Assembly (NCBI RefSeq): GCF_039962115.1
Contig: NZ_JAMPKJ010000001.1
Span: 1 to 64,000, forward strand
Origin: Funiculus sociatus GB2-C1
GTDB lineage: Bacteria; Cyanobacteriota; Cyanobacteriia; Cyanobacteriales; FACHB-T130
Length of the DNA: 64,000 nt
Reading direction: 5' to 3'
Translations under genes and position numbers: made by a program
Notes under the pieces: model-generated
What the model was told of the DNA's origin: nothing
What the model saw: the letters and a program-made list of their open reading frames with translations, nothing else
Database searches by the model: none
Shown: positions 34,166 through 43,021 of the stretch, in pieces
Position numbering within the stretch: position 1 is the first letter of the stretch
How the letters are laid out: every line of letters begins with the position of its first letter

Positions 34166-34432
34166 CTACTTCGACTTTCGTTTCGACTTGGGTGGCGTTC
34201 GGTGTGCGCCAAAATATTTTTCACTACGGTAGCGAAGCCACACCCGCAACTGCTGCGGAATCTGGTCTTTTTGTTCTTTTGTCAGCGTGTTGTAAAGGGC
34301 TAGAGCGCGATCGCGTTCTCCCCGACAAGCAGCATTATTATGAGCATCCCAGTAGCTACGGGCAACCCGAATCCGCCGACAGACTTCCTTAATTAGTGCT
34401 TCTCCCGTGAGGGGATTTTCCTGCTTTGCCAT
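34166..34432 (-). CDS. 88-residue basic protein, copy 1
   Basis: A small protein with a helical N-terminal part (LTGEALIKEVCRRIRVARS), a central YWDAHNNAACRGERDRAL, then LTKEQKDQIPQQLRVWLRYR and a Lys/Arg/Ser-rich tail ending KSKRKSK. The protein is identical to that encoded at 36354-36620. About ten base differences separate the two genes, and all fall at synonymous positions. Function not recognised; the basic tail suggests nucleic-acid or membrane contact. It is convergent with the DUF262 operon. Confidence 0.75.
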   Translation of the reverse strand: MAKQENPLTGEALIKEVCRRIRVARSYWDAHNNAACRGERDRALALYNTLTKEQKDQIPQQLRVWLRYRSEKYFGAHRTPPKSKRKSK

Positions 34433-34531
34433 ACTTGAATTTTGCTTACTGGTGCGATCGTAGCTTATTGAAGAATTAATAAAATAGCTGCTCTAAACAG
34501 GTACCTTGTTGATTGCTTGGAGGCGATAGCA

Positions 34532-34815
34532 ATGTCTTCGAGCGTTGAAGTAAGTGAATCAGGCACTTACAGCTACCCGCCGACATTTTACAGGCAATTG
34601 CGCCCAATACCCGCTTCGTAGTAGAGGTGCAAAGCGATCGCGACAGCGTTGCGAAGCAATACCGCTTAATCCTGTCCCCCGTTCCCCTAGAGCAACCCTT
34701 TTGGGCAACCGCCACGCCTGAAGAACGTCCTGAACGGCTTCACCAGTGGGTACACCACAAGGATGGCCCTAATCTGCCAGACGAAGCCTTGCGACGGGAG
34801 AATATTTACGATTGA
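34532..34815 (+). pseudogene. VapB-type antitoxin, frameshifted
   Basis: A start ATG at 34532 with GGAGG 8 bases upstream opens MSSSVEVSESGTY. After a one-base deletion near 34570 the homology continues in another frame as QLPADILQAIAPNTRFVVEV, then EQPFWATATPEERPERLHQW and NLPDEALRRENIYD. The end is that of a common cyanobacterial VapB-type antitoxin family. A HIP1-containing palindromic insert (34631-34660) also lies inside it. Its stop overlaps a PIN-domain fragment by one base. Confidence 0.65.
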
Positions 34816-34943
34816 TGACAACTTATCTGTTGCATACCAATGCTTTACTGAGAAGTAGCGATCGCTTCCTGGGACAGCGGTGCAGCAATGCTCAATGGTA
34901 CGCTCTTGAAGTGTCAATGCTTCTGACTTTCACCATATTGTAG
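34815..34943 (+). pseudogene. VapC (PIN) toxin remnant
   Basis: ATG 34815 overlaps the antitoxin stop and opens MTTYLLHTNALLRSSD, the PIN-domain N-terminus with the catalytic Asp changed to His (LLDTN to LLHTN). Homology stops after 16 codons and the frame ends at codon 43. With the frameshifted antitoxin it forms a decayed toxin-antitoxin pair. Confidence 0.6.
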
Positions 34944-35060
34944 GGACGTCTGCAAAGATCGGACGCACATCTATATTTTGGTATCTGCTCACTCAATATA
35001 GAGCTTCATTGAAGGGCATACTCAGCATCGGAGTCCAAAACTACTAGAAAAGGAACACCC

Positions 35061-36002
35061 ATGAAAAACTTCTTTTTAGGAAGCATAGTGCTGCTGCTTG
35101 CACTGTCGGGGACAGCAAGAGCAAGCGCACAGAATCTCACCTCCGCAGAAGCTTGCCAGAAGGGAGAACCAGAGTGCGTAGACCTCGTTATCGAAGAGAT
35201 GGAGCGCCGATACGAGCTACTCGCAGAGCTATGCGACCATGATGCCTTGTTTGCACTTACCTACCTGCGAAGTACTGAAACGTTTCTAGAGACACTCGAC
35301 GAAATTGGGTATGACGACCCTGCTTCCGTGGTTCGAGAGGATGCACTGTTCGCAGAATACTATTTTCGCCCTTACGACGCCTACCACTCAGGACAAGGCA
35401 ACGTACCACCGGCTTGGCAGATTGCCTTTGATGCAGCACAGAATCGTTCAGTGGCAGGCGCAGGAAACCTACTTTTAGGCTTCAACGCCCACATTCAACG
35501 GGACTTACCCTTTGTGCTGTACGACCTTTATACCCAAGGCACTCCCGTAAGTTACTCAGACCATAACCGCGCCAACCAATTCCTCCAACAAGTGGATGTA
35601 ACCGAGGAACTGGTACAGAAGTTTGACCCGACCATTGACGACGCAGACTTGCCGGGTGAAGAAGATGACCAGCAGCAGTTTCAACTCATCGCTCAGTGGC
35701 GCGAAAGAGCCTTCCGCAATTTTGAACGACTCCGAGATGCTTCTACCGACGCAGAGCGAACACAGGTGGCAGCAGAAATTGAAGGGTATTCAGCAGCATT
35801 CGCACAGGGAGTGCAACTGGGATTTGCTTACCCACCCGGCACGGATAGCTCTGCCAGGGATGCTTACTGTCAGCGATGCCAAGAAGGAAATCACGCTTCC
35901 GTTCCCGAACCCCATGCTGGGTCGGGATTATTGGTGGTGAGTGGCATTTGGCTGCTCATCAACAAGTTCAAACCCAAACGATTTGCCTCTCAACGTTCCT
36001 AG
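35061..36002 (+). CDS. DUF5995 protein with PEP-CTERM sorting tail
   Basis: A 313-residue exported protein. The signal peptide (about 1-24) ends near ARASA. The body matches DUF5995 as I know it (FALTYLRSTETFLETLDEIG, FNAHIQRDLPFVLYDL). The C-terminus has a PEP-CTERM arrangement: VPEPHAGSGLLVVSGIWLL, a hydrophobic helix, then basic KPKR, the signal for exosortase sorting in cyanobacteria. The mature protein is therefore probably surface- or matrix-attached after cleavage. DUF5995 function is unknown. It has AAAGGA upstream of its ATG. Confidence 0.8.
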   Translation: MKNFFLGSIVLLLALSGTARASAQNLTSAEACQKGEPECVDLVIEEMERRYELLAELCDHDALFALTYLRSTETFLETLDEIGYDDPASVVREDALFAEYYFRPYDAYHSGQGNVPPAWQIAFDAAQNRSVAGAGNLLLGFNAHIQRDLPFVLYDLYTQGTPVSYSDHNRANQFLQQVDVTEELVQKFDPTIDDADLPGEEDDQQQFQLIAQWRERAFRNFERLRDASTDAERTQVAAEIEGYSAAFAQGVQLGFAYPPGTDSSARDAYCQRCQEGNHASVPEPHAGSGLLVVSGIWLLINKFKPKRFASQRS

Positions 36003-36141
36003 TCGTTTCGAGATTGAGAACCATTGTGTCCGGTATGGGTGCGATTCACTCCTGAAAAATCGCACCTGACACTAACCTAAACTTCAGTCCCGCAGCATCA
36101 ATGAAATTCTAGTTGTTCATCCCCAAGCGATCGCCCCCACG

Positions 36142-36347
36142 TCAAAAAAGGGTTCAACCTCGGTGCGCGATCGCTTATTTTCTGTACCCCTTGAAGATAT
36201 GACTGTGCGTTCGGTTGTCAAAGCTGAGTTGTTCTATGGTGCGCGGCGAAGTAACAACCCAACTCGAACTCTGGAACAGCAACAGGAATTTCTAGGGCGG
36301 TTTGCCTCCCTTTCTTTTGGGGATGAGGCTGCGATCGCACTTTCCCC
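36142..36347 (+). pseudogene. VapC (PIN) toxin, internal fragment
   Basis: In one frame the sequence reads RDRLFSVPLEDMTVRSVVKA, ELFYGARRSNNPTRTLEQQQ and EFLGRFASLSFGDEAA, matching the central part of VapC toxins with the second acidic residue (Glu in KAELFYG). Neither the LLDTN start nor the NDLLIAA half is present. On the right it is cut by the second copy of the 88-residue gene. Confidence 0.7.
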
Positions 36348-36353
36348 AGAATC

Positions 36354-36620
36354 TTACTTCGACTTTCGCTTCGACTTAGGCGGCGTTCGATGTGCGCCAA
36401 AGTATTTTTCACTGCGATAGCGAAGCCACACCCGCAACTGCTGCGGAATCTGGTCTTTTTGTTCTTTCGTCAGCGTGTTGTAAAGGGCTAAAGCGCGATC
36501 GCGTTCTCCCCGACAAGCAGCATTATTATGAGCATCCCAGTAGCTACGGGCAACCCGAATCCGCCGACAGACTTCCTTAATGAGTGCTTCTCCCGTGAGG
36601 GGATTTTCCTGCTTTGCCAT
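36354..36620 (-). CDS. 88-residue basic protein, copy 2
   Basis: This copy encodes exactly the same 88 residues as 34166-34432. The shared DNA extends only slightly beyond the coding region, from about GATCGCACTTTCC on the left (36333 and 34133) to the ATG with a few bases upstream. The surroundings differ: here the gene interrupts a vapC fragment, and upstream lies unrelated sequence. Conservation of protein with only synonymous changes indicates both copies are, or recently were, under selection. Confidence 0.75.
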   Translation of the reverse strand: MAKQENPLTGEALIKEVCRRIRVARSYWDAHNNAACRGERDRALALYNTLTKEQKDQIPQQLRVWLRYRSEKYFGAHRTPPKSKRKSK

Positions 36621-36753
36621 ACTTCAATCAGAACGCCTTACGGTGAGAATCTTGAGTAATAAAAGTAATAAAGGAACCAGCAATTCGTTGTCCGAGTACA
36701 CGCGAATCGCTGGCTGCGGCTATAAAGCGATCGCGCTAGGTGAATCGCCACTG

Positions 36754-37029
36754 CTAATCCTTATCTTCTCCATCCTTCTCCTCATCGTCATCTTTATCGG
36801 AGGAGCCAGTGGTCTCATGGCCCTCGTCATCGTCATCATCAGCCTGATTAACCTGGTTGGATTTTTGTTCCGATTCTTCTACAGGTTCGGAATTTTTAGC
36901 GGGTTCACTACAACCAACTAGAACGATATTACCTGCGAACATCACAAGCAGACCCAAGCAAAAAGCACTAAAAGATTTATTCCACAGCGGTATCATTTGG
37001 GATTTGGGTTCTCCATCAATACTATTCAT
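36754..37029 (-). CDS. Small acidic lipoprotein
   Basis: A 91-residue protein with an N-terminal signal anchor and lipobox LVGC (Cys40), followed by a tail composed mostly of Asp, Glu, Ser and Lys (ADDDDDEGHETTGSSDKDDD). It is probably a membrane-attached, disordered, cation-binding peptide; that role is inference. The opposite strand has a longer open frame (36580-36921), but it is hydrophobic only because it is antisense to the acidic repeats. Confidence 0.6.
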   Translation of the reverse strand: MNSIDGEPKSQMIPLWNKSFSAFCLGLLVMFAGNIVLVGCSEPAKNSEPVEESEQKSNQVNQADDDDDEGHETTGSSDKDDDEEKDGEDKD

Positions 37030-37202
37030 ATCTTTTTAAACTTTAGCGAACTGCACGGGATTTAAACCTTAGATTTGATTTGTCTATGGTCATGGATTGG
37101 GTTGTGGCTGGACTTGTGCTTGCCAGCCTCCATTGAATTGGCTATTCCAATGACCAGGTATTTTTGCACAAATGGGATGCTTCCGCCGATCGCCTTAAAA
37201 TA

Positions 37203-38933
37203 TCAGGTGGTTGATGGAAGTTCCAACAACTCCGGTTGTTCTTCAATCAGCGCCAGAGGTTGTTTTATTTGCCACGTCTTATCTTGGGAAAGTTTCAGCA
37301 AAGACTGATGATAATTTGCCAACGTAGCGCGATGTCCCACACTCAAGAAAGTAGTCCCTTTCGCTTGCAAATGTTTATACAACCGTTCCTCGTTATCCAA
37401 ATCTAGGGCGCTGGTTGCTTCATCTAAGATGGCGTAGTTGGGTTTGTTTAGCAGCAACCGGGCGAAAGTTAGCCGTTGTTGTTCGCCCAAAGAGAGGACA
37501 TCTGCCCAATCCTGTTCGGCATCAAAGCCACCAAATCTTTCCTCTAAACCTGCTAAATTAACCTGTTCCAGCACTTGCTTTAAGTGTTCGTCGTCAACCT
37601 CAAGGTGCGTGTTGGGATAGAGCAATTGATCGCGCAGAGTACCCAACACCATATAAGGACGTTGCGGCAAAAATAGGATCTGGTTCGATTCAGGACGAAT
37701 AATCGTTCCTGTACCAGAATCCCACAAACCCGCGATCGCTCTCAGCAGCGAACTCTTACCACAACCACTTGGCCCCATCACCAAAAGTCCTTGTCTAGCA
37801 GCTAACTCTAGCGACAAATCTTCTACTAATGTGCGTTGATAGTTGGGCGTTTGCAGGTTGAGATGTTCGACGGCGAGGCGTTCTGCTTCCACGGTTTGAA
37901 TTTTGGGCTGTTCCTGATTCGATTCCCTCCGCTCTAAAAATTCTGCAAAGGTATAGAGACGATTAATTCCAGCGCCAAACGTGGTTAATTGCTGGAAACG
38001 AGCAACCACAACATTCAGTGAGAAAAAGACTCTTACAAAAGCGCCTTGCGCTTCAGAAACTTTGCCCACCTCCATTTCTCCAGCAAAAATTGCGGGTGCA
38101 ACCACTAAAGCAGGCAAGATAAACGGGATAAACTCATAAGCATTTGTGAGAACATTTAAGTTCAATTCCCAAACCAACAGCCGCTTGACATTCTCAAACA
38201 CATCGAAAAACCGCTGCTTAACTTGGTTTGACTCTTGTTCTTCCCCTCGATAGAATGCGATCGCTTCCGCATTCTCCCGAATTCTCACCAGACCAAAACG
38301 GAGATTCGCTTCCTTCTTCAGTTGTTCAAAATTCAGTCGGACAAGCGGCTTCCCAAACACAACCGTCGTCACCAGAGTGCCAATCAAGGCATACAGCACC
38401 AGAAAAAGCACCAGAGGTTTAGAAATACCCCAGAGTACACTGCTGAAGGCGATCGTTGACAGCACTGACTCCACCAACCGCAGCAAAAAGGTGAGGGATT
38501 CCTGGGTAAAACTGCGAACATCTTCCGAAATCCGCTGATCTGGGTTATCGATTTCGGTGCCTGAGATATGCAGATTATAGTACGAGCGATCGCGAAAGTA
38601 GCTATCCACGAATCGATGGGTTAGCCATTTGCGCCATTGCAAACTCAGGCGATCGCGCAGATAGGTATAGCCTGCTAAAAGGGGTGCATAGATTACCAGC
38701 ACGCCGATGAAAACGATCACGGTTTGCCAAAAGCGCGGCTCATCCTGGGCTGAGAGCGATGAAATCAGCACCCCTCGCTTATTGTTGAGGATGACGCTCA
38801 ACCCCGTATACGCCAGCAAACATAGCACAACGCCCAGCAGTAACCCTCTGGCTTGCCATTTCTCATCCCCTGACCAATAGGACTTGGCGATCGTCCAAAA
38901 CTGCTGAAATACGTTGAAATTCAATCGATCCAT
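37203..38933 (-). CDS. ABC transporter, fused permease/ATPase, ABCD/YddA type
   Basis: A 576-residue half-transporter. The N-terminal transmembrane region has spans near 31-50, 70-90 and 150-190 and the segment RDRSYYNLHISGTEIDNPDQ followed by RISEDVRSF, characteristic of the ABCD/SbmA-like/YddA family (peroxisomal fatty-acid and vitamin B12 transporters). The ATPase has Walker A MGPSGCGKSSLLRAIAGLW, signature LSLGEQQRLTFARLLL and Walker B YAILDEATSALD. It works as a homodimer. Substrate unknown. It stands alone. Confidence 0.92.
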   Translation of the reverse strand: MDRLNFNVFQQFWTIAKSYWSGDEKWQARGLLLGVVLCLLAYTGLSVILNNKRGVLISSLSAQDEPRFWQTVIVFIGVLVIYAPLLAGYTYLRDRLSLQWRKWLTHRFVDSYFRDRSYYNLHISGTEIDNPDQRISEDVRSFTQESLTFLLRLVESVLSTIAFSSVLWGISKPLVLFLVLYALIGTLVTTVVFGKPLVRLNFEQLKKEANLRFGLVRIRENAEAIAFYRGEEQESNQVKQRFFDVFENVKRLLVWELNLNVLTNAYEFIPFILPALVVAPAIFAGEMEVGKVSEAQGAFVRVFFSLNVVVARFQQLTTFGAGINRLYTFAEFLERRESNQEQPKIQTVEAERLAVEHLNLQTPNYQRTLVEDLSLELAARQGLLVMGPSGCGKSSLLRAIAGLWDSGTGTIIRPESNQILFLPQRPYMVLGTLRDQLLYPNTHLEVDDEHLKQVLEQVNLAGLEERFGGFDAEQDWADVLSLGEQQRLTFARLLLNKPNYAILDEATSALDLDNEERLYKHLQAKGTTFLSVGHRATLANYHQSLLKLSQDKTWQIKQPLALIEEQPELLELPSTT

Positions 38934-39043
38934 CGGCTTGCTTCCCTTACAACTCGGTCTGCCGGGAGATAATAAGTAAAGGTGAATCAGAGCAAAATTT
39001 ACTCAAATACTGGTGTGACTCATCTCTGGGCAATTGTTAAATT

Positions 39044-39148
39044 ATGCTACAAATTTCTAATACCGTAAGTATTCCAGAGTATGAGATTGAGATGAGTGCA
39101 GTCCGCTCTCAAGGGGCAGGAGGGCAAAACGTCAACAAGGTGGCAACT
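39044..39148 (+). pseudogene. arfB, 5' fragment
   Basis: The first about 35 codons ([20 protein letters not shown], then [15 protein letters not shown]) copy the start of the intact arfB at 40430, including the GGQ motif. After GGCAAC near 39147 the homology stops and the frame runs on into unrelated sequence until 39292. The minus strand of that downstream stretch could encode part of another protein (AFVQLAFAIGTALRTF), so the break looks like a recombination joint. Confidence 0.75.
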
Positions 39149-39310
39149 TCTGAGCGTAGTTGCAGCCAATCAATACAAACTTCTGCCAAATCTTCAGATG
39201 TAAAGGTGCGGAGTGCGGTGCCAATTGCAAAAGCTAACTGTACAAAGGCACGAATAATAAGTGAGAAAAGGGCAACTTTAGCGGAAAACTAGCTTGTTTA
39301 TACTCAGTAA

Positions 39311-39386
39311 TGTAGGTTGGGTTGAGGCACGAAACCCAACACGGTCAAGGCTTTGATGGGTTTCGCTACCGCTCTACCCATCCTAC
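39311..39386. repeat. Dispersed palindromic repeat (GTAGGTTGGGTT type)
   Basis: The stretch TGTAGGTTGGGTTGAGGCAC, AAACCCAACA and TGGGTTTCG...CCCATCCTAC forms nested inverted repeats. It is a well-known dispersed repeat type in filamentous cyanobacteria. It lies between the arfB fragment and the L,D-transpeptidase gene. Confidence 0.65.
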
Positions 39387-39475
39387 AAATAATTAAGTGC
39401 TTCTACTTATACTCAGCTTGATTTGGGAACAAAGAGCATTACCCCGATTGCAGAAAACACAACCACGTCAATACA

Positions 39476-40225
39476 TTAATCAACAATCGTTACTGTGGTA
39501 CCTAACTTCACCCAACCCTTCTCAATCAACTGCTGCAATGTGTTTGAGTCGAGATGGATGCAGCCACCTGAGTTAGCTTGACCAATATTCTCCGGATTGG
39601 GTGTACCATGAAGTGCGATTGAGAACCAGTAGGGCGTTCCCTGAAATGTACTCATCTTGGGACCCGTGATGCTTGTCGTTGAAGTGAGTCCGATATAGCC
39701 ATTTCCATAGGCTCTGTCTGGGCTACCGTTCCCATCAAAATCAAGAGAATTCATGTTCTTGAATAGCTGAGCTAATCCTTGCCGAGGGTTAACTAAGCTG
39801 CGATATTGAGTAACCTTGACAAAACGCTTAACGTTATCTTGGGCAATCTGGTTGTACTCAGACTTTTTGTAGAGAATCAAGTCTACGCTCATCTCGCCTG
39901 TGGGGGTAACAAAGTCATTCATATTTTGTTTGTCTTTGAGTCCGCCCTTACCAATACCAATACTTGCCTTGTAAATCGGAACGCTTTGGTTATTGAGTAC
40001 CTCTAAGCGCTTGTCTACTCGATGAATGAGCAGCGAGTAACGTTCTTCTTGAATGCTGTTGAGTTTATCAGCATTTTTTACGGATGCTGGGGAGAATTGT
40101 GGCTTGGCTTCAGTTGCTTTTTTTGGAGTTGGAACGACAGCATCAGATGATGTACAAGCGCATAGGGCTATTGGTAGTACTGCAACTAAGATCCAGTTTG
40201 AGATGAGACGAGATGTTCTGAACAC
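39476..40225 (-). CDS. L,D-transpeptidase (YkuD) lipoprotein
   Basis: A 249-residue envelope protein. The N-terminus has a signal with lipobox LCAC (Cys24). The catalytic YkuD motif is HGTPNPENIGQANSGGCIHL, giving the His and the nucleophilic Cys in SGGCIHLD. The domain starts near residue 60 (YSLLIHRVDKRLEVLNNQS) and spans the rest. L,D-transpeptidases crosslink peptidoglycan 3-3 or attach lipoproteins. It is expressed divergently from arfB, with about 205 bases between starts. Confidence 0.88.
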   Translation of the reverse strand: MFRTSRLISNWILVAVLPIALCACTSSDAVVPTPKKATEAKPQFSPASVKNADKLNSIQEERYSLLIHRVDKRLEVLNNQSVPIYKASIGIGKGGLKDKQNMNDFVTPTGEMSVDLILYKKSEYNQIAQDNVKRFVKVTQYRSLVNPRQGLAQLFKNMNSLDFDGNGSPDRAYGNGYIGLTSTTSITGPKMSTFQGTPYWFSIALHGTPNPENIGQANSGGCIHLDSNTLQQLIEKGWVKLGTTVTIVD

Positions 40226-40429
40226 AACTAACCTAACTGAGGCTTGCTCAACTAATTCTCATAATATAAGGGAGACCCTGTAAGTTGTTCTACGCCGTGT
40301 TTGATATTGCAGCTAGAGAGGGAGCTAGAGGCGAAGCTACTACTTTATGCTGGAATCAGCACCAATAGAGCGAAACCGGGCAAACATTTCCGTGCAATGC
40401 TGCACTGTTTATAGTCAACCGAATCAATC

Positions 40430-40846
40430 ATGCTGCAAATTTCTAACACCGTGAGTATCCCAGAGCATGAGATTGAGATGAGTGCGGTGCGATCGCAAGG
40501 TGCTGGCGGGCAAAACGTGAATAAGGTAGCAACCGCCATTCACCTGCGCTTTGACATTGTGGCTTCCTCACTACCTGAACGCTACAAAGAGCGGCTGTTG
40601 AAGCTTTCCGACCAGCGCATTACCAAAGATGGGGTAATTGTCATCAAGGCTCAAGAACACCGCAGCCAGGAGCAAAATCGGGAAGAAGCATTGCAACGAC
40701 TGCAAGACTTGATTAAGAGTGCGATCGCCGTCGTCAAACTCCGCAAAAAGAGCAAACCAACTCGGAGTTCTCAAAGAAAGCGTTTGGATAGTAAAACTAA
40801 GCGATCGCACGTTAAGTCGATGCGAGGGAAGGTTACGGATGAGTGA
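40430..40846 (+). CDS. arfB: Alternative ribosome-rescue factor / peptidyl-tRNA hydrolase ArfB
   Basis: A 138-residue codon-independent rescue factor (ArfB/YaeJ/ICT1 class) that enters stalled ribosomes and hydrolyses peptidyl-tRNA. The catalytic GGQ is at 26-28 in [20 protein letters not shown]. The basic C-terminal tail ([16 protein letters not shown]) is the part that sits in the empty mRNA channel. Size is typical. Its last 8 bases overlap the next methyltransferase gene. Fragments of its two ends flank this locus at 39044 and 41611. Confidence 0.93.
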   Translation: MLQISNTVSIPEHEIEMSAVRSQGAGGQNVNKVATAIHLRFDIVASSLPERYKERLLKLSDQRITKDGVIVIKAQEHRSQEQNREEALQRLQDLIKSAIAVVKLRKKSKPTRSSQRKRLDSKTKRSHVKSMRGKVTDE

Positions 40847-41576
40847 GTGGTACAGAAAAGACCTTGCTTATATTCACGATGTCGGCTTCAGGAGTTATGT
40901 TCTGCAAGCAATGCCAGGAATTCTGGCAACTCTCAAACAGCATGGCATTCAGGATGGACTGGTTGTAGATTTGGGGTGTGGTAGTGGTTTGTCAGCTGAG
41001 GAGTTGGTTAGGGCAGGCTACCAAGTATTGGGAGTTGATATCTCAGCTGACATGATTGAGATTGCCCGTTGTCGAGTTCCTATGGCTGAATTTCAGCTAG
41101 GCTCGTTGTTCAAGGTTGAAATTCCTGACTGTAATGCGGTGATTTCGATTAGTGAATGTTTTAACTACCTGTTTGACCCCGACCACCAAACACTTATCCA
41201 AGTGTTTCAACGCATCTATGATGCTCTCGCACCGGGAGGCGTTTTTATCTTTGATATTGCAGAACCCGGACAGCTGACTTCTGCAACTCCAGTCAAAAGC
41301 TTTACCGAAGGCGAAGATTGGATTGTTTTGGTGGAAAAACAGGAAGACCCAGATCGGCACATCCTGACTCGGCGAATCATTACCTTTCGGCAAGTAGGAA
41401 ACGATTATCGTCGAGATGACGAGGTTCATCGCCAGCAACTATATGCAGCAGCAGAAATTGCCACGATGTTGCAACAAGTGGGCTACCAAGTCGAAATTCA
41501 GCGTTGTTATGGTCAGTTTGCTTTACCCAACGCCCATGCTGCATTGATTGCCAGAAAGTCTATGAACAACCCTTGA
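40839..41576 (+). CDS. Class I SAM-dependent methyltransferase
   Basis: The start at ATG 40839 ([17 protein letters not shown]) overlaps the arfB stop by 8 bases, which fits coupling; a longer in-frame start at 40719 would lie deep inside arfB and is unlikely. The 245 residues show motif [17 protein letters not shown], motif [14 protein letters not shown], and [15 protein letters not shown] after it. The substrate cannot be told. Next to a ribosome-rescue gene it may modify a small molecule or RNA, but nothing in the sequence says so. Confidence 0.85.
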   Translation: MSEWYRKDLAYIHDVGFRSYVLQAMPGILATLKQHGIQDGLVVDLGCGSGLSAEELVRAGYQVLGVDISADMIEIARCRVPMAEFQLGSLFKVEIPDCNAVISISECFNYLFDPDHQTLIQVFQRIYDALAPGGVFIFDIAEPGQLTSATPVKSFTEGEDWIVLVEKQEDPDRHILTRRIITFRQVGNDYRRDDEVHRQQLYAAAEIATMLQQVGYQVEIQRCYGQFALPNAHAALIARKSMNNP

Positions 41577-41610
41577 CTGTTCCCGGTTGTTCCGGCAGCC
41601 ATCAAGACTT

Positions 41611-41660
41611 TAAGCGATCGCAGATTAAGTCGATGCGAGGGAAGGTTACGGATGAATGAG
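41611..41660 (+). repeat. Duplicate of the arfB 3' end
   Basis: About 47 of 50 bases match 40798-40847, the last codons of arfB through its stop and the start of the following gene. Here it lies just past the methyltransferase gene with no arfB body. Together with the 5' fragment at 39044 it marks an old tandem duplication. Confidence 0.75.
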
Positions 41661-41677
41661 CGTGCTGGATTGAATCT

Positions 41678-42922
41678 TTAATGCCAATTGCGGTCGGGTT
41701 CTGGCTGCAATCGTTTAGCCGCATCAATCACATCTTGCAGTTCTACTGGATCGCTCAAGGGGTCATCATCAAGTGTCGTGACCCGATTGAATTCCTTCTG
41801 CCAGCGTCGTAGCTCTGCAATGTATGGTTCGCAAGGCACCCGCTTTAGATTATCCCCTTCCTCCACTAAATCGTAAATCCCGTTGTGCAGCCACTTTCCG
41901 GTATGCCAATCCGGCATATCAACAGCAGGGAATAAACAAATGCCATGCAAATCCATCCCAGAATTAACCGCTGCTAGAGACTCTTCTACTACGTCCTTTA
42001 GCCACTCATCTCTGCCTGCTTCCATCCCACTGGTTTCGCCAACGATCATCGGTCTGCGATAACGTTCCCACACCCACTGCATTAAGTCATGGAGCGGTTT
42101 GATGCGATCGTCGTGGGGTTCTAGCGCCTGATGGGGGCCTTGTTCCCGGTATTCCATCTGACCGAAAGAATAGTGATTTGCGCCAACGATATCGAGAATT
42201 TCTGGGGAACCGCCGAGTTCGGGATGCTCTTTCCCATAGAGAATATCCCACGCTAAAAACGTATCTACATAGGTTTCGTGATGTGCTGCCTCGATTTGAT
42301 CCGGGCGATCGCGCGGTGCGACCACCTGAACCAAGGGATCGATCTGGATCATCCTGGCGGAGGGTTCCACTTCTCGAATTGCCTTAACACCTGCGATCGC
42401 TGCCTTACACAAGGCTAGACGAAAGCGAAAACGGTCTTCTTTTGTGGTTTTATACGGAGCCACCCAGCCCCATTCTCCACCGCAGAAAGAGAAAAAGGTA
42501 ATTTCATTAATCGGGGTGAAAAAATAGGGGCCAGGTAAGCGGGAGATCGTATACTCAGCTGCTGCGCGACAGTAACGGGCAAAGCGATCGCTAAACTCAT
42601 TACTAAATGGATCGAGATCGTCTGGATACCCGTAGTGGCAGAGATCCCAGATGGGAACGATCTGCGTCTGCTGCATTGCTTCGATCATCGGGTCAATGCT
42701 AGAGAAGTCGTAGCCGCCATTACGATCGACTAGGGGCCAGGGAATCCCTTCCCGCGCCACATCAATCCCCAGCGATCGCAAGATGTTGTAGTCTTCCTGT
42801 GCGTGACGACCGTGCTGTGTCTCTGCAATCAGATTTCGCCGTCCCTTGTCTTTCCAGAGAAATGTCGAACACTCAAAGCCAGAAATGAAGAAAGTAGGGA
42901 AGATTCCAGGTCGTTGAGCCAT
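41678..42922 (-). CDS. Glycoside hydrolase, beta-glycosidase-like (TIM barrel)
   Basis: A 414-residue clan GH-A type enzyme. The early segment GFECSTFLWKDKGRRNLIA then TQHGRHAQEDYNILRSLGID resembles the entry loops of GH1-like beta-glycosidases. An acid/base Glu is readable in FFTPINEITFFSF and a nucleophile Glu in MIVGETSGMEAG. Length is a little short for GH1 (about 450). The substrate is unknown; it may act on plant- or self-derived beta-glycosides. It is codirectional with an aldo-keto reductase 99 bases upstream. Confidence 0.75.
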   Translation of the reverse strand: MAQRPGIFPTFFISGFECSTFLWKDKGRRNLIAETQHGRHAQEDYNILRSLGIDVAREGIPWPLVDRNGGYDFSSIDPMIEAMQQTQIVPIWDLCHYGYPDDLDPFSNEFSDRFARYCRAAAEYTISRLPGPYFFTPINEITFFSFCGGEWGWVAPYKTTKEDRFRFRLALCKAAIAGVKAIREVEPSARMIQIDPLVQVVAPRDRPDQIEAAHHETYVDTFLAWDILYGKEHPELGGSPEILDIVGANHYSFGQMEYREQGPHQALEPHDDRIKPLHDLMQWVWERYRRPMIVGETSGMEAGRDEWLKDVVEESLAAVNSGMDLHGICLFPAVDMPDWHTGKWLHNGIYDLVEEGDNLKRVPCEPYIAELRRWQKEFNRVTTLDDDPLSDPVELQDVIDAAKRLQPEPDRNWH

Positions 42923-43021
42923 GCGTTTGCTCTGTAAGTTTACTCGTCATGGTAGGCACTTTTGCTCATTTGAAACACTATCCAACGCGAGATAAATCCG
43001 TTGAGTTCCTTAGAGAAGTGT

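Noticed and set aside
36580-36921. 113-residue plus-strand frame with many Ile/Leu/Val
   Set aside because: The hydrophobic run is antisense to the acidic repeats of the lipoprotein gene at 36754-37029. The lipobox on the other strand makes that gene the better choice.
39149-39292. Continuation of the truncated arfB frame
   Set aside because: The sequence after the breakpoint is unrelated to arfB and low in conserved features, so the fused frame is not proposed as a functional gene.
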